Assembly (NCBI GenBank): GCA_023135745.1
Contig: JAGLSM010000034.1
Location: forward strand, 1 to 10,503
Length of the DNA: 10,503 nt
Direction of reading: 5' to 3'
Source of the DNA: Spirochaetota bacterium
GTDB taxonomy: Bacteria; Spirochaetota; JAGLSM01
The notes below the pieces were generated by a model. The model did not search any database. It saw nothing but the letters and a program-made list of their open reading frames with translations, and was not told the DNA's origin. The position numbers and the translations under genes were made by a program. Shown piece by piece: positions 7,582-10,503 of this stretch. The stretch's first letter is position 1. Each line of letters opens with the position of its first letter.

Positions 7582-7610
7582 TATAAACAAGGTATTTTCT
7601 AATATATCAA
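7582..7610 (-). promoter_or_regulatory. Possible promoter of the surA-like/ribH/nusB operon
   Basis: On the minus strand TTGATA (7610-7605) is followed after 17 bases by TTTATA (7587-7582), about 44 bases before the ATG of the SurA-like gene. The -10 match is weak (a TATATT overlaps it at worse spacing) and the region is AT-rich, so chance matches are likely. A promoter is expected somewhere here because this is the first gene of the block. Confidence 0.28.
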
Positions 7611-7651
7611 AGTTTTTATGGAAAATACAGTAATTAATTAGCTGAAATCTA

Positions 7652-7688
7652 TTTGCTTCGACAAGCTCAGCAAACGACAATAGTTCGA
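7652..7688. repeat. REP-like hairpin repeat, copy 2
   Basis: A 6-bp perfect stem, TTTGCT (7652-7657) with AGCAAA (7669-7674), closes the loop TCGACAAGCTC (11 bases). GTTCGA follows at 7683-7688. The layout is the same as the copy at 2874-2919: near-identical loop, a different but still self-complementary stem, and a GTTCGA tail. It marks the border between the housekeeping operon and the mobile-DNA scar. Confidence 0.65.
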
Positions 7689-7699
7689 AAATTAACACC

Positions 7700-7768
7700 T
7701 AAACAAAAAAGCACTATTTATCAAATGACTGAAAACATGATTATCAAAGAAGACTACAAAGATTTAGA
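7700..7768 (+). other. Intergenic sequence between REP-like repeat and IS256 end, possible gene relic
   Basis: A frame on the plus strand reads KLTPKQKSTIYQMTENMI, then IKEDYKDL, and is cut where the IS256 end begins; it then runs into a stop at 7788-7790 within the terminal repeat. It is too short to identify, has no convincing ribosome binding site and may be chance. If real, it would be the truncated piece of a gene disrupted by the insertion sequence. Confidence 0.2.
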
Positions 7769-7995
7769 GGGTGTCAGATCCTCTGTGTAAATGGCTTTTC
7801 ATAAGACAGGAACCCTGTCTTCAAACATAATTGAAAATTGATTCAGTGCAGCTCCCCATTCTCTTATCGGCATCGTCCACTTCTTGGTAATCCTTTGTAA
7901 AGATAAATAAAGCAGTTTAAAAAGTGCTTCATCATTTGGAAAAGACGCTCGATTTTTAAGGATTTTTCTGAGAGTCATATTTAATGACTCAATTG
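7769..7995 (-). mobile_element. Remnant of an IS256-family (Mutator-type) insertion sequence
   Basis: One end of an IS256-like element. The end-like sequence GGGTGTCAGATCCTCTGTG starts near 7769, about 30 bases outside the stop codon of the transposase fragment. Both the layout and the GTGTCAG...TGTGTAAA pattern are typical of this family's terminal inverted repeats. The inner side stops at about 7995, where IS21-type sequence begins, and the rest of the element is missing. It cannot transpose by itself. The outer boundary is approximate, as the partner repeat is not present for comparison. Confidence 0.8.
7799..7995 (-). pseudogene. IS256-family transposase, C-terminal fragment
   Basis: Read on the minus strand, the frame gives IESLNMTLRKILKNRASFP, then NDEALFKLLYLSLQRITKKW and TMPIREWGAALNQFSIMFED, ending in RVPVL and TGA (7801-7799). 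The IESLN-RK-NR-FP-DEA-K-YL-KKW-MPI-W-AL-F-I-FEDR pattern is the standard C-terminus of Mutator/IS256 DDE transposases. Only about the last 64 residues of a roughly 400-residue protein remain. The catalytic DDE residues lie in the lost part. Just before IESLN the usual Asn-Ala is replaced by Tyr-Thr, which marks the break point with the neighbouring istB fragment. It is not expressed as a functional protein. Confidence 0.9.
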
Positions 7996-8373
7996 TATAA
8001 GGTTTTGTATTTTAATGTCAGAAAATTGTTTTCCCTTTTAAAGATTTCGAAGGCTGACGCGTCTTATCAAAAAGAAATTACCCGTATTCAGAAACAGGAT
8101 CTTATCATCCTTGATGACTTTGGTCTTGAACATCTTGACAAACAGGACAGGCTTTCACTTCTTGAGATTTTTGAAGACAGATACGGGAAAAGATCATCAA
8201 TAATCACATCGCAGCTTCCGGTGCAAAACTGGCACGAAATCATAGGCGATCAGACAATTGCTGATGCTATCTGTGACCGGGTCATTCATAATTCTCATAA
8301 AATTGAGTTAAAAGGAGGTTCTGTAAGGAAAAAATTTAGTAAAATATTGATAAAAACCGACCACTTAAAGTAA
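7996..8373 (+). pseudogene. IS21-family helper ATPase IstB, C-terminal fragment
   Basis: From YKVLYFNVRKLFSLLKISKA onward the protein matches the C-terminal half of IstB, the AAA+ ATPase that regulates the IS21 transposase IstA. Visible are the Walker B motif LIILDDFG, the sensor-type segment ITSQLPVQNWHEIIGD, the DAICDRVIHNSHKIELKG block and the end SVRKK. The N-terminal half with Walker A is missing, as is istA, so it should be inactive. An ATG at 7984 is in frame, but its first four codons come from the antisense of the IS256 fragment, so it is an accident of the junction and no true start is known. Complete IstB proteins are about 250 residues; about 125 remain. The intact downstream end of the gene leads into the IS21 terminal repeats. 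Confidence 0.9.
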
Positions 8374-8393
8374 CTTAAATTCAAGAAAATGAT

Positions 8394-8453
8394 GAGTGTT
8401 CAAAGTGGTCCGAAATTCCCGGAATAGGTGGTCAACTTTGCCCGGAATATGCA
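8394..8453 (+). mobile_element. IS21-family right end with tandem terminal repeats
   Basis: Two directly adjacent 23-base units lie at 8404-8426 and 8427-8449. They share GTGGTC at the start and CCCGGAATA at the end and match at 16 of 23 positions. The element then ends in TGCA (8450-8453), fitting the TG...CA termini of IS21 elements. Multiple terminal repeats that bind IstA are a hallmark of this family. Rhs-like sequence starts exactly at the end. The matching left end is not in the window. Confidence 0.75.
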
Positions 8454-8598
8454 TTATAGGTATTCCTGATTGATTTGCAAGAGCACCTATTCCACCGCCA
8501 AGCATTCCGGCTAAGGCTCCATAACCGACATTACCTCCACCTAAGACCGCTCCTGTTGCACCTCCTGCGGCACCTACTATTGTTGATGAAATGCCTAA
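8454..8598 (-). pseudogene. Rhs tip fragment (orphan copy of the Gly-rich segment)
   Basis: On the minus strand this reads GISSTIVGAAGGATGAVLGG, then GNVGYGALAGMLGGGIGALA and NQSGIPIM. It matches the glycine-rich segment of the Rhs gene at about 9984-10120: 26 of 34 residues are identical across the clearest stretch, with GGNVGYGALAG and LANQSGIPI conserved. An in-frame TAA (8601-8599) stands directly upstream and no start codon exists, so it is not a gene. Downstream it is cut by the IS21 end in the codon matching the second Ile of GIPII. It lies in the same orientation as the Rhs gene, downstream of the putative immunity gene, where displaced Rhs tips are commonly found. Confidence 0.82.
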
Positions 8599-8637
8599 TT
8601 ATGTAGCATCCACGAGAAAGTAATACATAAGCTCATT

Positions 8638-9201
8638 TTAAATAGTACCTGAATAAGTTAAAATCAATGTATAGTTACATACATTTCCATCACCAATCCA
8701 GTATGAGTTTAATGAAATTAATGTCTTATCTATCTTCCATATAGCTCTACGATGAAACCCTGCCATACCAATAATTATTTTTTCCTTTTTTTTGTATTTC
8801 TTACTTATAAAATTCACTGAACTATTAAAACTGAGCAACTTATTTGAGGGATCAATTTCCCCTACATTTCTACCTTTATAATCATACAACTTGCTTTTAT
8901 TACTAATTGGTTTTCTTGTTTGGTGATCAACTGTTATTGAATACTTAATGAGTAAAATCGATATTTTAGTCAACCTGTTTGCCTTGAAATAATATTTGAG
9001 TTTAACTTCTTGTCTATCAAATTTTGTTAAGTAGCTTATTTCATTTTTACGAACCTTAAAAATTCTTCTGCCTTTTTCTAATTTTTTTACACTTTTTTTT
9101 GTCATCCCCCACTTTATTTTTTTTAAATTATAGCCATCTAAATTTGAAGTAAAGCAATTAGAAATAATTAGGACAAATGCCATAATTAAACTTGTTTTCA
9201 T
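8638..9201 (-). CDS. Exported protein of unknown family, candidate immunity protein
   Basis: No family is recognised with certainty. The protein has 187 residues from ATG at 9201. This start is chosen because AAAGGAAG lies 6 bases upstream and because it begins exactly at a signal sequence, MKTSLIMAFVLIISNCF. The frame could start further up at 9288, but that adds a charged stretch before the signal. SNC at 14-16 could be a loose lipobox, making it a possible lipoprotein. The mature part opens with KIKWGMTKKSVKKLEKG (about 28-44), a WGM-T-K-V motif also met in other small exported proteins, followed by alternating strands and many lysines, ending in a Trp/Tyr-rich segment. It is visibly more AT-rich than the Rhs gene. 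Its place directly after an Rhs tip with a likely wall hydrolase, and its export, suggest periplasmic immunity. This role is inference. Confidence 0.7.
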   Translation of the reverse strand: MKTSLIMAFVLIISNCFTSNLDGYNLKKIKWGMTKKSVKKLEKGRRIFKVRKNEISYLTKFDRQEVKLKYYFKANRLTKISILLIKYSITVDHQTRKPISNKSKLYDYKGRNVGEIDPSNKLLSFNSSVNFISKKYKKKEKIIIGMAGFHRRAIWKIDKTLISLNSYWIGDGNVCNYTLILTYSGTI

Positions 9202-9232
9202 TTTACACTTCCTTTCATCTTTTCTATCACAA

Positions 9233-9260
9233 ATTATATCTAAATTAATTATAAAAGCAA
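9233..9260 (-). promoter_or_regulatory. Putative promoter of the candidate immunity gene
   Basis: On the minus strand TTGCTT (9260-9255) and a perfect TATAAT (9238-9233) are separated by 16 bases. Transcription would start near 9226, about 25 bases before the ATG at 9201, with the SD between. The surrounding DNA is very AT-rich, so a chance match is possible. Independent expression would suit an immunity gene that must be made even when the toxin gene is silent. Confidence 0.45.
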
Positions 9261-9277
9261 TGATTCCTCTTCTAAAA

Positions 9278-10503
9278 TTACCACCCATATTTAACCTCCA
9301 TTTGCATCCAATTTACTCGTCTATAGTGAACAACTGCATTAAATGTATTTTTCCCATAGAGATTTAAAGACTTGAGTGAGCGATGGTGATTCCCATATGG
9401 ATTAATCCACGCATTAAACGTCATATGTTTTCCATTAATTCTTCCTAAATAAACAGCTATATGATTCATAATATTTGCTTTATAACCAATACGATAATCA
9501 TAAAATATATAGTCTCCCGGACGCATGTTTTCTAGGGTAGTTCGAGTCAAAGGAAACTGTTCAAACATCGATTGTGCAGGCATTCCCCCTTTTGATATCC
9601 CTTTGAAACCCATTTTATCTCTTTGTATATGTATCGGTCCACCAGAACAATCGAATCCAGCATAATTAGCCGCAGCTCTATGACCACCTCCCCATACATA
9701 TGGTTTCCCTTTAACATATGTATTTAGATTTTTAACAAGCTCTTTCCCTCTATAAAAGTTTTCTTCATGATAAGATGCGTATTCTTCATTTTTTGCATTT
9801 TGTCTCTTCTGCGCCACCTTCCTCGCATCCGGCAATCCACCAAGAGCAGCAGTCCCCAAATATCCTCCTACTGCACCAGCAGCACCCGAAGCAAATCCTT
9901 CCCAGAAATTACCACCTGCCATTGCAGAACCTGCTCCACCTCCAACAGCACCACCTATTACTGCTGATGAGAAATCTTCCTGTATTATAGGAATACCTGA
10001 TTGATTTGCAAGAACGCCTATACCAGAGCCTATCAATCCTGCCAAAGCTCCATAACCTACATTCCCACCACTTATGCCTGCACCAAATGCTCCTCCTGCT
10101 GCACCTCCAACTATACCACCTATAGTCGAACCTGCAGGTCCTCCAATTATTGCAGCTGTAGCACCTCCAAACGTTGCACCTACATGAGCTGCCATGGCAC
10201 CTTTAACACCTGCCGCAAGTGCAGTTCTTCCCCATTCCCCTGTTTGAGCACCATGGGATAAATACCCGATAGCAAAGCCAACTCCCACCGCAATTAATGG
10301 ATGATGCCCATCAGGATCTGTGTATTTAACAGGATTTCCCCTGACATACATGTACCTGTTAAGCATCTGTGAATCAAAAGGATCAGGAACAATACTATCA
10401 GGTGATATGAACACACCTATCTTAGGATCATAATAGCGGCTATTATAATAGTACAGACCTGTTTCCTCGTCAAGGATCTGTCCTGTGAATTTTTCTTCGA
10501 GCA
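9278..10503 (-). CDS. Rhs/YD-repeat polymorphic toxin, C-terminal part with NlpC/P60-like tip (5' end outside window)
   Basis: The frame is open to the right edge, so only the last 407 residues are seen; the start lies beyond the window. First comes the end of the Rhs core, with KFTGQILDEETGLYYYNSRY, YDPKIGVFISPDS and NRYMYVRGNPVKYTDPDGH. This marks the conserved junction after which tips vary. A glycine/alanine-rich, weakly hydrophobic segment of about 150 residues follows. The last 170 residues form an NlpC/P60-like domain: YVWGGG, GFDCSG with the likely nucleophile Cys (codon 9649-9647), MRPGDYIFYD, and NHIAVYLG with the likely catalytic His. The third residue may be the His or Asn in KHMTFNAW. 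Such domains cut peptidoglycan peptides, or in some cases act as acyltransferases. The shell would hold the toxin until delivery to a competitor; the delivery route (T6SS or other) is not visible. Confidence 0.88.
   Translation of the reverse strand, partial: LEEKFTGQILDEETGLYYYNSRYYDPKIGVFISPDSIVPDPFDSQMLNRYMYVRGNPVKYTDPDGHHPLIAVGVGFAIGYLSHGAQTGEWGRTALAAGVKGAMAAHVGATFGGATAAIIGGPAGSTIGGIVGGAAGGAFGAGISGGNVGYGALAGLIGSGIGVLANQSGIPIIQEDFSSAVIGGAVGGGAGSAMAGGNFWEGFASGAAGAVGGYLGTAALGGLPDARKVAQKRQNAKNEEYASYHEENFYRGKELVKNLNTYVKGKPYVWGGGHRAAANYAGFDCSGGPIHIQRDKMGFKGISKGGMPAQSMFEQFPLTRTTLENMRPGDYIFYDYRIGYKANIMNHIAVYLGRINGKHMTFNAWINPYGNHHRSLKSLNLYGKNTFNAVVHYRRVNWMQMEVKYGW

Noticed and set aside
7560..7635. 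Direct repeat TACAGTAATT at 7560-7569 and 7626-7635 upstream of the surA-like gene
   Set aside because: Ten bases in AT-rich DNA, with no symmetry or further copies to support an operator; kept only as a note.
2874..7688. CRISPR-type repeats
   Set aside because: The two hairpin repeats are 4.8 kb apart and no regular repeat-spacer array or cas gene is present.
7984..7995. ATG at 7984 as true start of an IstB-like protein
   Set aside because: The first four codons are antisense IS256 transposase sequence; homology to IstB starts at Tyr after them.
9767..10261. Plus-strand frames rich in Ser, Thr and Cys opposite the Rhs gene
   Set aside because: They are the antisense of Gly/Ala-rich codons, have no SD, and match no family; the minus-strand frame is clearly coding.

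Overview
This window looks like chromosomal DNA of an AT-rich Gram-negative bacterium. Its proteins are rich in lysine and isoleucine. An exported SurA/parvulin-like folding factor, a bactofilin and membrane-anchored TPR repeats point to a cell with an outer membrane and a periplasm. A spirochaete or a similar diderm lineage is plausible from the combination of genes, but no marker here proves a phylum.

From 1 to 7538 every gene lies on the minus strand. They form a tightly packed, probably co-transcribed block. In transcription order: exported SurA-like PPIase/chaperone (7538-6594), lumazine synthase ribH (6584-6114), nusB (6107-5664), a membrane-anchored TPR protein (about 5728-3764), a PHP-family phosphoesterase (3751-2906), a bactofilin (2810-2361), methionine aminopeptidase map (2348-1599, TTG start), alanine racemase alr (1589-468) and a family 2 glycosyltransferase that runs off the left edge (478-1). 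Most spacers are 6-12 bases and two junctions overlap. The only larger gap, between the PHP gene and the bactofilin, holds a short REP-like hairpin. The block mixes housekeeping genes with envelope, cell-shape and peptidoglycan-precursor genes.

From about 7640 to 8600 lies a scar of mobile DNA: a second REP-like hairpin, the 3' end of an IS256-family transposase gene with its terminal repeat (minus strand), fused directly to the 3' half of an IS21-family istB gene (plus strand) with its tandem terminal repeats. The IS21 end sits inside a short fragment of an Rhs gene.

From 8638 to 10503, on the minus strand, is the accessory locus of most interest. It holds the 3' end of an Rhs/YD-repeat gene whose variable tip is a glycine-rich segment followed by an NlpC/P60-like cysteine hydrolase domain. 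Downstream is a small exported protein with its own promoter-like sequence and a strong ribosome binding site, a good candidate for the periplasmic immunity protein. Beyond that lies the Rhs fragment, a diverged copy of the glycine-rich segment, best read as the relic of a displaced (orphan) Rhs tip later hit by the IS21-like element. Together these suggest a polymorphic-toxin locus that exchanges its tips and collects insertion sequences next to a stable housekeeping operon.
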